Shown here: positions 18,292-26,391 of the stretch, in pieces
How positions within the stretch are numbered: the first letter of the stretch is position 1
Layout of the letters: every line of letters begins with the position of its first letter
Made by a program: the position numbers and the translations under genes
Assembly (NCBI GenBank): GCA_001787205.1
Contig: MFWB01000011.1
Span: 1 to 47,668 of the forward strand
Length of the DNA stretch: 47,668 nt
Reading direction: 5' to 3'
Origin: Candidatus Nomurabacteria bacterium RIFOXYB1_FULL_39_16
Lineage (GTDB): Bacteria; Patescibacteriota; Minisyncoccia; Phycocordibacterales; UBA9973
Notes under the pieces: generated by a model
Told to the model about the DNA's origin: nothing
The model's database searches: none
What the model saw: the letters and a program-made list of their open reading frames with translations, nothing else

Positions 18292-19161
18292 CTATTTAAT
18301 GAAATATCTGCTCCAACGCTTGGAACCCTCCTTCTTAAGAACACCATCAGAGACCATAGATACGAGCTCTCTTTGGAGTGTCTTTTCGCTATGAGAGTCC
18401 AGGGACCCCACCTGACCAGGCAAGGTGTGCACTTTGTCCTTTATGTCCTTTATAGTGGCGTTCCCGCCTAGAATCTTTATTATATTTAATATATCTTCGC
18501 GTCTTTGTTTCTTTAACAAATCAAAATTGTGCGCTCCGGATATCCCCTTGATGGCCTTCATAAGCGTCCCCGCCTTTTGGACACCTAGACTAGAATGATG
18601 TCCTTTAGAAACTCCTCTCCTCCTTGTGGAGGAGGAGTGCCCGAAGGGCGAGGTGGTGATTAAAGAATTACCACCCCCTGCCCCCTCCTCATTAAGGAGG
18701 GGAGGAATCCCATCTTCAAACAACTCCGCTATATCAATTTTTTTATTTAAAATTTCAACCTTTGGGATAGAGTCTGTAATGCTTTGTTTTAATTTAAAAA
18801 ATTCCTTCCTCAGAATATCACAATTCATTCCAGAGACTATATTCATAGTGCCTGCGATGTCCAGAAAGGACACGATGTCCCCTACTTTTCCAAGTATAAC
18901 GGACGCCATATGTCCAGCCCTACTTTCTTCTAAAGAGCGCATGTCCGATATGATTTCTGTGCCCAATGTCCTTAATTTATTTCTAAGAGGCTCGTCTTTA
19001 TCAATAATGTCCGTGACCATATAGAGAGCGGTAATGAGCTTGTCGGTCTTGGGATAAAGCCCACCCCCTCCTGGCTCCTCCCCCTTAATAAGGGGGAGGT
19101 TGGGTAGGGGTGAGTTTGTGTCCTTTTGGAGGTTCTTGAGATTTTTTTCTTCTCCCAACAT
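18292..19161 (-). CDS. Hypothetical protein with C-terminal winged-helix-like region; two embedded palindromic-repeat inserts
   Basis: C-term LLKKQRREDILNIIKILGGNATIKDIKDKVHTLPGQ...EKTLQRELVSMVSDGVLKKEGSKRWSRYF; inserts SPLPNLPLIKGEEPGGGG and PPLLNEEGAGGGNS. Confidence 0.7.
   Translation of the reverse strand: MLGEEKNLKNLQKDTNSPLPNLPLIKGEEPGGGGLYPKTDKLITALYMVTDIIDKDEPLRNKLRTLGTEIISDMRSLEESRAGHMASVILGKVGDIVSFLDIAGTMNIVSGMNCDILRKEFFKLKQSITDSIPKVEILNKKIDIAELFEDGIPPLLNEEGAGGGNSLITTSPFGHSSSTRRRGVSKGHHSSLGVQKAGTLMKAIKGISGAHNFDLLKKQRREDILNIIKILGGNATIKDIKDKVHTLPGQVGSLDSHSEKTLQRELVSMVSDGVLKKEGSKRWSRYFIK
18611..18711. repeat. Composite palindromic element C (inside CDS)
   Basis: CTCCTCTCCTCCTTGTGGAGGAGGAGTGCCCGAAGGGCGAGGTGGTGATTAAAGAATTACCACCCCCTGCCCCCTCCTCATTAAGGAGGGGAGG; reverse complement aligns with element E in ftsK. 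Confidence 0.9.
19058..19115. repeat. Palindromic element D (inside CDS)
   Basis: CCCACCCCCTCCTGGCTCCTCCCCCTTAATAAGGGGGAGGTTGGGTAGGGGTGAG. Confidence 0.85.
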
Positions 19162-19207
19162 TTGTCCATTATATATAAGACACTAGAAAATGCAAGAGCA
19201 TTTTCTC

Positions 19208-19300
19208 AGGCCCTAGGCTTTAGGCACTAGGCTCTAGCAAAATACAATACAAAAAAAATAAAAAGCTAAAGCCTAATGCCTAGCGCCTAGTGCCTAGCGC
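19208..19300. repeat. Degenerate 7-bp (TAGGCNN/GCCTANN) tandem repeats in a large inverted arrangement
   Basis: AGGCCCTAGGCTTTAGGCACTAGGCTCTAGC (19208-19238) versus GCTAAAGCCTAATGCCTAGCGCCTAGTGCCTAGCGC (19265-19300). Confidence 0.85.
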
Positions 19301-19318
19301 GTGGTAAAATAGTTTTAT

Positions 19319-21568
19319 ATGGCAAAAAATGGAAATGGAAGGAAGGGTGATAAATACGAAAAAAAATTTACGAGTGGATTAAAAACGCAAACTAAACACG
19401 GAATCATCGCAGTTGTATTTTTTGTTCTAGCAGTATTCTTCCTGATGACCTACTTTGATATCGCTGGAGTGGCGGGTCTTTTTATTTTTGAAAAACTGGA
19501 ATACTTGCTCGGCGTCGGATATATCCTATTACCTACTCTCCTCGTCTTGCTCGGAAGTTCATTTATAAAATCAGAAGTGCCAGACATCGGATGGACTCGC
19601 GTCATCTCCGGTATTTTGTTTCTGCTCTCGGGTTTGGGGATGATAGACATCGCTTCGGGGAACCATTCCGGCGGATTTTTCGGAGAAATTTTATCTACAC
19701 CATTCGTCTCTCTGTTTGATGTATATGCCAGTCTCGTTTTCCTCGGAGCAATTTTAATAATTTCAGTTCTGATAATGTTTGACGCCAAGCTTTCCTTCGG
19801 TTCGCTTTTCACGAGAATCAAGGCATTGTTTACGAAGAAAGAAAAAGAGTTCACCTCTGATTTAAATGAAGATGAAATGGAAGAAGTGGAAAAAGTTTCT
19901 ACTCCCCTCCTCAATGAGGAGGGGGATGGGGGTGGTAATTCTAAAAAGAACCACCCCGCTCTAAAGAGCACCCCTCCTCAACAAGGAGGGGAAGAAGAAT
20001 TTGAACTCCCCAAGCTAAAAGCAAAAAGCTACAAGCTAAATACTAATTACGTTCCTCCCCCGCTTGATTTGCTTGAGGAAGATAAAGGTAAACCGAACAC
20101 CGGCGACATCAAGGCTAACGCGAATATCATAAAGCGTACTCTCGCGAACTTCGGCATTGAAGTGGAAATGGATGAGATAACTATCGGACCGACAGTCACC
20201 CGCTACGCGCTTAAGCCAGCCGAAGGAGTGAAGCTCTCCCGCATCGTGGGACTACAGAACGACCTCGCACTCTCCCTCGCGGCGCATCCTATCCGCATAG
20301 AAGCTCCCATCCCAGGCAAGTCTCTCGTCGGTATTGAAATTCCGAATAAATCCAAATCAATAGTCGGGCTCGCCACTCTCCTCTCCGATGATAAGTTCCA
20401 GAATTCTCCGAAGCCACTCACCATCGCGCTCGGACGCAATATTTCCGGCAAAGCGGTCTTCGGTAATTTGGCGAAGATGCCACACGCGCTCGTGGCCGGC
20501 ACGACTGGCTCAGGAAAATCGGTAACCATTCATTCTATGATTACTTCCCTTCTATATAGGAATGGCCCGGAAGATTTGAAGCTCATATTGATAGACCCGA
20601 AACGCGTGGAATTAACTCTTTATAAAAACATCCCTCACCTGCTCACGCCCGTAATTACTGAAGCAAAAAAGACTATTCTAGCCTTAAAATGGGCAGCCAA
20701 AGAGATGGACCGCCGTTACGATATATTAGAGGCGGAATCCGTACGAGACATAGAGTCTTATCATAGTAATGTTTGGGGCAAAAATAAGCAAAAGACCCCC
20801 TCCAGCTCCCCCTTGGCAGGGGGAGAGAATGAGGATACCTCCCCTGATAAGGGGAGGTCAGGTGGGGTTGATCGCCTGCCTTATATTGTCATCATCATAG
20901 ACGAACTGGCGGATATTATGAGCACTTACCCGAGAGAATTGGAAGCGGCCATCGTGCGTCTGGCACAGATGTCACGAGCAGTGGGCATACACTTGATACT
21001 CTCCACACAACGCCCAGAGGTGAATGTCATCACGGGACTCATCAAGGCGAACATCCCCGCCCGTATCGCGCTGAAAGTTTCTTCTCAGATAGACTCCCGC
21101 ACGATATTGGATACAGGCGGAGCGGAAAAGCTCTTGGGCGCCGGTGATATGCTCTACTCTTCGGGTGAAGCTCAGCCAGAACGTCTGCAGAGTGCTTTCA
21201 TCTCCGAAGTAGAGGTGAAAAAAGTAGTGAAATATTTGGCGGATGCCTATGCGGACGAGGTGACAGAAGAGATAACCCTAACCGCGGGCTCTATCTCTGC
21301 CGATAAAAGCATTTTTGAGGCTTCGCTTGATGACGATGATATGGATGACGATGATGAAATGTATGAAGAGGCCCGAGCCTGCGTGATGGAGGCGGGAAAA
21401 GCTTCCACTTCTTATTTGCAAAGAAAATTGAAATTGGGATATGCGCGCGCGGCTAGACTGATGGATAAACTGGAAGAACGCGGAGTGATTGGTCCAGGAG
21501 ACGGCGCAAAGCCGAGAGAGGTGTTGGAAAAAGTAGAAAGAACAGAAGATGGGGAAAATGTGATCTAA
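19319..21568 (+). CDS. ftsK: DNA translocase FtsK/SpoIIIE
   Basis: N-terminal TM helices; PHALVAGTTGSGKSVTIHSMITSLL Walker A; LPYIVIIIDELADIM Walker B; C-terminal gamma wHTH (SYLQRKLKLGYARAARLMDKLEERGVIGP). Confidence 0.97.
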   Translation: MAKNGNGRKGDKYEKKFTSGLKTQTKHGIIAVVFFVLAVFFLMTYFDIAGVAGLFIFEKLEYLLGVGYILLPTLLVLLGSSFIKSEVPDIGWTRVISGILFLLSGLGMIDIASGNHSGGFFGEILSTPFVSLFDVYASLVFLGAILIISVLIMFDAKLSFGSLFTRIKALFTKKEKEFTSDLNEDEMEEVEKVSTPLLNEEGDGGGNSKKNHPALKSTPPQQGGEEEFELPKLKAKSYKLNTNYVPPPLDLLEEDKGKPNTGDIKANANIIKRTLANFGIEVEMDEITIGPTVTRYALKPAEGVKLSRIVGLQNDLALSLAAHPIRIEAPIPGKSLVGIEIPNKSKSIVGLATLLSDDKFQNSPKPLTIALGRNISGKAVFGNLAKMPHALVAGTTGSGKSVTIHSMITSLLYRNGPEDLKLILIDPKRVELTLYKNIPHLLTPVITEAKKTILALKWAAKEMDRRYDILEAESVRDIESYHSNVWGKNKQKTPSSSPLAGGENEDTSPDKGRSGGVDRLPYIVIIIDELADIMSTYPRELEAAIVRLAQMSRAVGIHLILSTQRPEVNVITGLIKANIPARIALKVSSQIDSRTILDTGGAEKLLGAGDMLYSSGEAQPERLQSAFISEVEVKKVVKYLADAYADEVTEEITLTAGSISADKSIFEASLDDDDMDDDDEMYEEARACVMEAGKASTSYLQRKLKLGYARAARLMDKLEERGVIGPGDGAKPREVLEKVERTEDGENVI
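19902..19992. repeat. Composite palindromic element E (inside ftsK linker)
   Basis: CTCCCCTCCTCAATGAGGAGGGGGATGGGGGTGGTAATTCTAAAAAGAACCACCCCGCTCTAAAGAGCACCCCTCCTCAACAAGGAGGGG. Confidence 0.9.
20794..20872. repeat. Composite palindromic element F (inside ftsK motor domain)
   Basis: GACCCCCTCCAGCTCCCCCTTGGCAGGGGGAG...CTCCCCTGATAAGGGGAGGTCAGGTGGGGTT; codes KTPSSSPLAGGENEDTSPDKGRSGGVD just before Walker B. Confidence 0.9.
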
Positions 21569-21641
21569 GTTCCGGTCATTGTTTTTACTCAGGTCCTCGG
21601 AAAAAATCCCCAGACCATTCGTAAAAGCAATGACCGGAACT
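21568..21641. repeat. 74-bp long inverted repeat between ftsK and the 122-aa gene
   Basis: AGTTCCGGTCATTG(T)TTTTAC...GTAAAAGCAATGACCGGAACT, with inner GGTC/GACC. Confidence 0.9.
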
Positions 21642-21648
21642 AAAAACA

Positions 21649-22017
21649 ATGAATCAAGACATTAAAAAAATAATCAAAATAGCGGGTTTTTCTGTTTTTT
21701 TTATTTTAATTATTATTTACGCCATTTTTATTTCTAAAGATTTAATTTTTGGGATAAAGATTACGGAAGTGAACTTGTCGGACGGAGCAGTCTTCACGGA
21801 TAACATAGTAAAACTGACGGGAAACGCGAGAAATGCCATAAAATTAACCTTAAATGGACGGGAAATTTCAATAGACCAAGAAGGAAATTTCAACGAGACA
21901 ATAGCCCTCCTGCCAGGGTATAATATAGTCACCATCAAAGCCCAAGATAAATTCGGCTACATGGACGAAAAAAATTTCCGCCTCATCGGCGGATCAGCCG
22001 AAGAGGCTGAATTATAA
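21649..22017 (+). CDS. Single-TM protein with Ig-like/glucodextranase-B-like extracellular domain
   Basis: N-terminal TM; ITEVNLSDGAVFTDNIVKLTGNARNAIKLTLNGREISIDQEGNFNETIALLPGYNIVTIKAQDKFG. Confidence 0.7.
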   Translation: MNQDIKKIIKIAGFSVFFILIIIYAIFISKDLIFGIKITEVNLSDGAVFTDNIVKLTGNARNAIKLTLNGREISIDQEGNFNETIALLPGYNIVTIKAQDKFGYMDEKNFRLIGGSAEEAEL

Positions 22018-22033
22018 GTAATCTTTAAAAACA

Positions 22034-23110
22034 ATGAATAAAACAAAAAAAGAGAAAAAGGAAGAAAAAACCATGAACGGATCAGTGCTTAGCGATACCC
22101 TGAAGGCCATTCAGACAAAATTCGGAGAAGGTTCCATAATGAAATTAGGTGACACCCCGAAGGTCAACATCAACACCATCCCGACCGGCTCTATCGGCTT
22201 GGATATGGCGCTCGGTGTAGGCGGAATTCCTCGCGGAAGAATTATTGAAATATTCGGTCCGGAATCTTCCGGTAAGACTACCCTATCGCTCCACATCGTG
22301 GCGGAAGCGCAAAAGTTGGGCGGAGTATGCGCCTACATAGACGCGGAGCACGCAATGGACCCGGAATACACAAAGAAACTCGGAGTAAATATAAATGATT
22401 TGCTCATCTCTCAGCCAGACAACGGCGAACAGGCGCTAGAAATAGTGGAAAGTCTCGTGCGCACGGGGAAAATTGACGTAGTGGTGGTGGATTCTGTCGC
22501 CGCTCTCACCCCGAAAGACGAGATAGAAGGAGATATGGGAGCTTATCATGTGGGCAAACAGGCCCGATTGATGTCGCAAGCGCTCCGCAAACTGACCGCC
22601 ATCGTCGCCAGGTCTAAAACTTGTGTCATTTTCATCAACCAAATCCGTATGCAGATAGGAGTGATGTTCGGCAACCCAGAAACGACTCCGGGAGGCAAGG
22701 CTCTCAAGTTCTATACTTCAGTACGCCTTGATATCCGTAAAATTGCTCAAATTAAAAAGGGAGAAGAAATCGTGGGCTCACGCACTCGTGTGAAGGTGGT
22801 AAAAAACAAAGTCGCGGCTCCATTTAAGCAGACGGAATTTGATATCATTTACAACGAAGGCATCTCTAAAGAGGGCGAGATAATGGCCCTCGGAGAAAAA
22901 TTTAAAATTATAGAAAAAAGCGGAAATTCGTACTTCTATACTCCCAGTGGAGAAAAAGAACCCGCCTCCGCCAAAGGCTCCGGCGAGGCAAGGGAAAAAG
23001 TAAAATTGGGCGTGGGTTATGACTCTACTCGCACTTTCCTAAAAGAAAACGAAAAAATCTCCAAGGAAATCTTGAAGGAAATTAAAAAGAAGTTTGCCGA
23101 GGAAGCCTAA
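22034..23110 (+). CDS. recA: Recombinase RecA (start could be the internal ATG at 22073)
   Basis: [38 protein letters not shown] and [36 protein letters not shown]. Confidence 0.98.
   Translation: MNKTKKEKKEEKTMNGSVLSDTLKAIQTKFGEGSIMKLGDTPKVNINTIPTGSIGLDMALGVGGIPRGRIIEIFGPESSGKTTLSLHIVAEAQKLGGVCAYIDAEHAMDPEYTKKLGVNINDLLISQPDNGEQALEIVESLVRTGKIDVVVVDSVAALTPKDEIEGDMGAYHVGKQARLMSQALRKLTAIVARSKTCVIFINQIRMQIGVMFGNPETTPGGKALKFYTSVRLDIRKIAQIKKGEEIVGSRTRVKVVKNKVAAPFKQTEFDIIYNEGISKEGEIMALGEKFKIIEKSGNSYFYTPSGEKEPASAKGSGEAREKVKLGVGYDSTRTFLKENEKISKEILKEIKKKFAEEA
22961..22994. repeat. GC-rich imperfect palindrome inside recA
   Basis: CCCGCCTCCGCCAAAGGCTCCGGCGAGGCAAGGG, encodes [12 protein letters not shown]. 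Confidence 0.6.
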
Positions 23111-23721
23111 ACTCGCTCGACGTAGTCGCCGGTCTCGGTATTTACACGAATCACATCTCCTTCACTTACGAACATTGGAGCGTTTAAAGTAGTGCCGTTT
23201 TCAAGCGTGATTATTTTATTTCCGCCTTTAGAGGTGTCCCCTCTCACCGCCGGAGGAGCTTCTTTGACTTTGAACTCCATCTTGATAGGCAGAGAAACCT
23301 TTATCACCACCTCCTCGTCGTCATTGTCCCACACCAAAGTGGTGACATTTTCATTTTGTTTTAAAAATTTAGCCGCGTTCCCGATAAGCGCTTCATCTAG
23401 TTTGAATCTCTTACTCTTGTCTTCTGGATCGCAGAACCAATACTCTCCCCCGCCTGCATCGCTATGCGAAGCATTGCGGGCAGGTTTGTTGTGATACAAG
23501 AAAGTGGTATCGCGTTTTACGATATCCGCTTCATCGGCTGAGTCAGCTACGTGATAAGTGGCAGGGAAAACTTTCCCGGAAATCAGACTTCGCAATTTTA
23601 CCTGATTTTGAGGTTTCCTTTGCTGAGTGCGGGCAACGTGAGACTCCACCACCTCGCAAGGCTCATCATCATGAATGATTATTTTTTTCTCGCGAATTTC
23701 GTTGTATTGAAGTTGTGACAT
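23107..23721 (-). CDS. efp: Elongation factor P
   Basis: [52 protein letters not shown]-term [21 protein letters not shown]. Confidence 0.95.
   Translation of the reverse strand: MSQLQYNEIREKKIIIHDDEPCEVVESHVARTQQRKPQNQVKLRSLISGKVFPATYHVADSADEADIVKRDTTFLYHNKPARNASHSDAGGGEYWFCDPEDKSKRFKLDEALIGNAAKFLKQNENVTTLVWDNDDEEVVIKVSLPIKMEFKVKEAPPAVRGDTSKGGNKIITLENGTTLNAPMFVSEGDVIRVNTETGDYVERV
23447..23484. repeat. Palindromic element inside efp
   Basis: Minus strand CCTGCCCGCAATGCTTCGCATAGCGATGCAGGCGGGGG; encodes [13 protein letters not shown]. Confidence 0.8.
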
Positions 23722-23735
23722 AAAAAATATGCAGA

Positions 23736-23779
23736 CCATACTCCCGGGATATGGGAATTCCCATATCCCGGGAGTATGG
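23736..23779. repeat. 44-bp perfect palindrome
   Basis: CCATACTCCCGGGATATGGGAATTCCCATATCCCGGGAGTATGG, every position checked as complementary. Confidence 0.97.
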
Positions 23780-23794
23780 GTGTGGATAACTACT

Positions 23795-23995
23795 TTACTT
23801 AACTACGAAAGGAAGCAGGCCCATAAACCTCGCATGCTTGATGGCGGAAGTGAGAGCGCGCTGATTCTTGGAAGTGACGCCGGACCTCTTGTGGCTTACA
23901 ATCTTGCCGTTTGGATTTAAAAATTTCTTTAAGATTTCAATATCCTTGTAGTCTATGTATTTTATGTTGTTGGCTGAAAAATAATCTTGTTTCAT
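23795..23995 (-). CDS. rpsR: 30S ribosomal protein S18
   Basis: IDYKDIEILKKFLNPNGKIVSHKRSGVTSKNQRALTSAIKHARFMGLLPFV. Confidence 0.95.
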   Translation of the reverse strand: MKQDYFSANNIKYIDYKDIEILKKFLNPNGKIVSHKRSGVTSKNQRALTSAIKHARFMGLLPFVVK

Positions 23996-24008
23996 AATTT
24001 TTTATTGA

Positions 24009-24461
24009 TTAAAATGGTATGTCCTCTGAATTAATGTCTTCTTCCGGGTATTCTATAGCGTCAACTTCTCCCTCACTGACAGGGGCTTTGGAGCCTACGC
24101 TGTTTGTGCCTCCATTTCCTCCGGTATTTCCTCCTTTGGGACCAAACTGAGTGCGGTCAGCGACGACTTCGGTACGGTATTTCTTTTCTCCACTGGTTTT
24201 ATCATCCCAACTCCTGGTTTGCATTCTGCCCTCAACTAAGATGGAGCTTCCTTTCTTCATATATTGCGCCACCGTCTCAGCTTGGCGTCCGAAAACCACG
24301 ACATTGTGATAATCAGTAGCTTCTTGGCGAGCGCCACTCTTGTCTTTCCAGACACGATTGGTAGCCAAAGAAAAGGTGCAGACTTTTATACCCGAAGGAA
24401 GAGAGCGAAGTTCCGGATCGCGAGTAAGATTTCCTATTAAAATTGCTTTGTTTAAATACAT
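24009..24461 (-). CDS. ssb: Single-stranded DNA-binding protein
   Basis: MYLNKAILIGNLTRDPELRSLPSG...; acidic C-terminus EDIPF. Confidence 0.97.
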   Translation of the reverse strand: MYLNKAILIGNLTRDPELRSLPSGIKVCTFSLATNRVWKDKSGARQEATDYHNVVVFGRQAETVAQYMKKGSSILVEGRMQTRSWDDKTSGEKKYRTEVVADRTQFGPKGGNTGGNGGTNSVGSKAPVSEGEVDAIEYPEEDINSEDIPF

Positions 24462-24496
24462 GATTCGTAATTTAAAATTTATAATTTGTAATTATC

Positions 24497-25024
24497 TTAC
24501 ACCGCAATCATCGCGTCTATTTCTTTATCAATCTCTTCTTTGTTTATAGGAACAGCTTCTTCTCCTTCTACGGTTTTATGTGTATTGGGCACTCTCTTAT
24601 GTCCTGCATCCCTTCCCACGAACCTTTTGGCCGCGATGGTGTTTTCTTTTACTGTCTTTAATATCAAAAATCTTACAAAGTTAGGGTCAAGGTCAAGCTT
24701 CTTCTTTAATTCCAAGACCTTATCTGAATCCATAACGAATTTGGTCCAGCCGAAATATGCAGTGTTAAATTTGTTGCGGACATTGGAGATGACTTTGACC
24801 ATAGAGTAAGCAAGTGGAATAATTTTCGGCATTTCGTCGGAAATAATTTCTCCCTTGAAAGAAGATACGAGTTCTTTGACGTTGCCGTACATAACCGGTA
24901 AATTTTCTTCGGTAATTGAAGGCACTAAAAGATATCCGAGTTCGTATACCCTCTCGTTTACTCCCGTGTCCGCATCGTTTGATGCGATTTCGTCTTTAAT
25001 TTCGTTATCCTGCATAGGTTTCAT
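24497..25024 (-). CDS. rpsF: 30S ribosomal protein S6
   Basis: YELGYLLVPSITEENLPVMYGNVKELV...; synteny with ssb-rpsR. Confidence 0.9.
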   Translation of the reverse strand: MKPMQDNEIKDEIASNDADTGVNERVYELGYLLVPSITEENLPVMYGNVKELVSSFKGEIISDEMPKIIPLAYSMVKVISNVRNKFNTAYFGWTKFVMDSDKVLELKKKLDLDPNFVRFLILKTVKENTIAAKRFVGRDAGHKRVPNTHKTVEGEEAVPINKEEIDKEIDAMIAV

Positions 25025-25052
25025 AGTAGCAAAAACTTTTTAAAAAAGCAAT

Positions 25053-25092
25053 TCACCTCACCCCAGCCCTCTCCTTAATAAGGAGAGGGGGC
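25053..25092. repeat. Palindromic element G
   Basis: CACCTCACCCCAGCCCTCTCCTTAATAAGGAGAGGG. Confidence 0.9.
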
Positions 25093-25977
25093 CTAGATTC
25101 CGAAAAGTCGTTTGGCATTCGCCACAATAGCCTTCGCCACCTCCTCCTCGGGAAGTTTCTTGATTTCGGCGATTCTTTTAACTATTTCTGCCACATAAAC
25201 AGGTTCGTTGCGTTTGCCTCTATACGGCACAGGCGCCATATATGGAGAATCCGTGTCTGTTAGTATCATATCAAGTGGAAGATCTTTAATTATCCCCTCG
25301 TAGTCGCAACTTCTGCCACTTTTCTTGGGAGGATAGGTAATGGCGCCGGTAAAAGAAATCATAAACCCAAAGGCTATAAAATTTTTCGCATCTTCCAGGT
25401 CGCCCTCAAAAAAATGAACCACTCCTTTGACTTTCGCGTGTTGTTTCAAAATTTCCAAAATGTCGGCGTATGCATTTTTATTTTTTTCTCCTGCCTCGCC
25501 CACAGGCGGGTCATAATTATTCCTCACGTGAATCATTAATGGTCTTTCTGTCTCGTTTGCCAATTCCACCTGCGCGATAAAATTTTCTTTTTGTTTTTTT
25601 ATAGACTCTTCATCCATATGATAATAATCCAGTCCACATTCCCCTATCGCCACCACCTTAGGGTCTTTCAAAAGCTCCCTATAAGCTTCTTTGTCAAAAG
25701 TTTCTCCACGAGAAGTAAATTCTTTTCCTCCTTCTCCTAATTCTTTTTCGTCATGAAATGAGGCTCCGGTGTGGATAGGATGAAGTCCGACAATAGCGTA
25801 CACGCCTTCTTTGTATTTATTTGCCAACTCAACTGCCCTCCTCGAAGTATCTATCTGTGTACCCACATTCATAAACCAAGTGTCGTTGTCTAGAGCACGC
25901 TTAATAACCTCGTCTCTGTCGGCGTCAAAAGCGGTAAAATTCACGTGGCTATGGATGTCTATGTATTTGGGGATCAT
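25093..25977 (-). CDS. tatD: TatD family metal-dependent hydrolase
   Basis: YIDIHSHVNF, GLHPIHTG, AIGECGLDYY, LTDTDSPYMAP motifs. Confidence 0.93.
   Translation of the reverse strand: MIPKYIDIHSHVNFTAFDADRDEVIKRALDNDTWFMNVGTQIDTSRRAVELANKYKEGVYAIVGLHPIHTGASFHDEKELGEGGKEFTSRGETFDKEAYRELLKDPKVVAIGECGLDYYHMDEESIKKQKENFIAQVELANETERPLMIHVRNNYDPPVGEAGEKNKNAYADILEILKQHAKVKGVVHFFEGDLEDAKNFIAFGFMISFTGAITYPPKKSGRSCDYEGIIKDLPLDMILTDTDSPYMAPVPYRGKRNEPVYVAEIVKRIAEIKKLPEEEVAKAIVANAKRLFGI
25490..25510. repeat. Imperfect palindrome inside tatD
   Basis: CCTGCCTCGCCCACAGGCGGG, encodes PPVGEAGE. Confidence 0.6.
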
Positions 25978-25993
25978 GGATTAATTCAATTAA

Positions 25994-26032
25994 GAACCTC
26001 ACCCTGCCCTCTCCTTATTAAGGAGAGGGTGA
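25994..26032. repeat. Palindromic element H
   Basis: GAACCTCACCCTGCCCTCTCCTTATTAAGGAGAGGG; contains the stop codon of the DUF559 ORF. Confidence 0.9.
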
Positions 26033-26377
26033 ATTTAATTCATTGATAATTTTCTTTAATACACTATCTATATTAACATTTACTTCATTATTCCAAAAAC
26101 GAATTACTTTTATACCAAATACAGATAAATAATCGGATCTTTCAATGTCATATTCTTTATTTTCAATATGCTGTGAACCATCAATCTCAATCGCCAACTT
26201 TTTTAACGGACAATAAAAATCCAAAACATACGGACCCACGGAATACTGTCTTTTTATTTTTAAACCTAACTGATTATTTCTTAATTTACCCCAAAGAATT
26301 TCTTCTTCCTTGGTTTGAGATCGCCTTAATAAAACACGCTTGGTTAAATTTTTTGTCTTATTATAGAAAACCGTCAT
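26018..26377 (-). CDS. DUF559 / Vsr-like endonuclease-domain protein, copy 1
   Basis: LRRSQTKEEEILWGKLRNNQLGLKIKRQYSVGPYVLDFYCPLKKLAIEIDGSQH...VIRFWNNEV. Confidence 0.85.
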   Translation of the reverse strand: MTVFYNKTKNLTKRVLLRRSQTKEEEILWGKLRNNQLGLKIKRQYSVGPYVLDFYCPLKKLAIEIDGSQHIENKEYDIERSDYLSVFGIKVIRFWNNEVNVNIDSVLKKIINELNSPSP

Positions 26378-26391
26378 ATGATGAATAAGCT

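Noticed and set aside
20203-20529. 108-aa minus-strand ORF within ftsK
   Set aside because: Antisense to the conserved FtsK motor; no independent support.
11628-25092. Repeated palindromes as a possible CRISPR array
   Set aside because: Copies are dispersed, in both orientations and with unequal spacing; no regular spacers and no cas genes seen.
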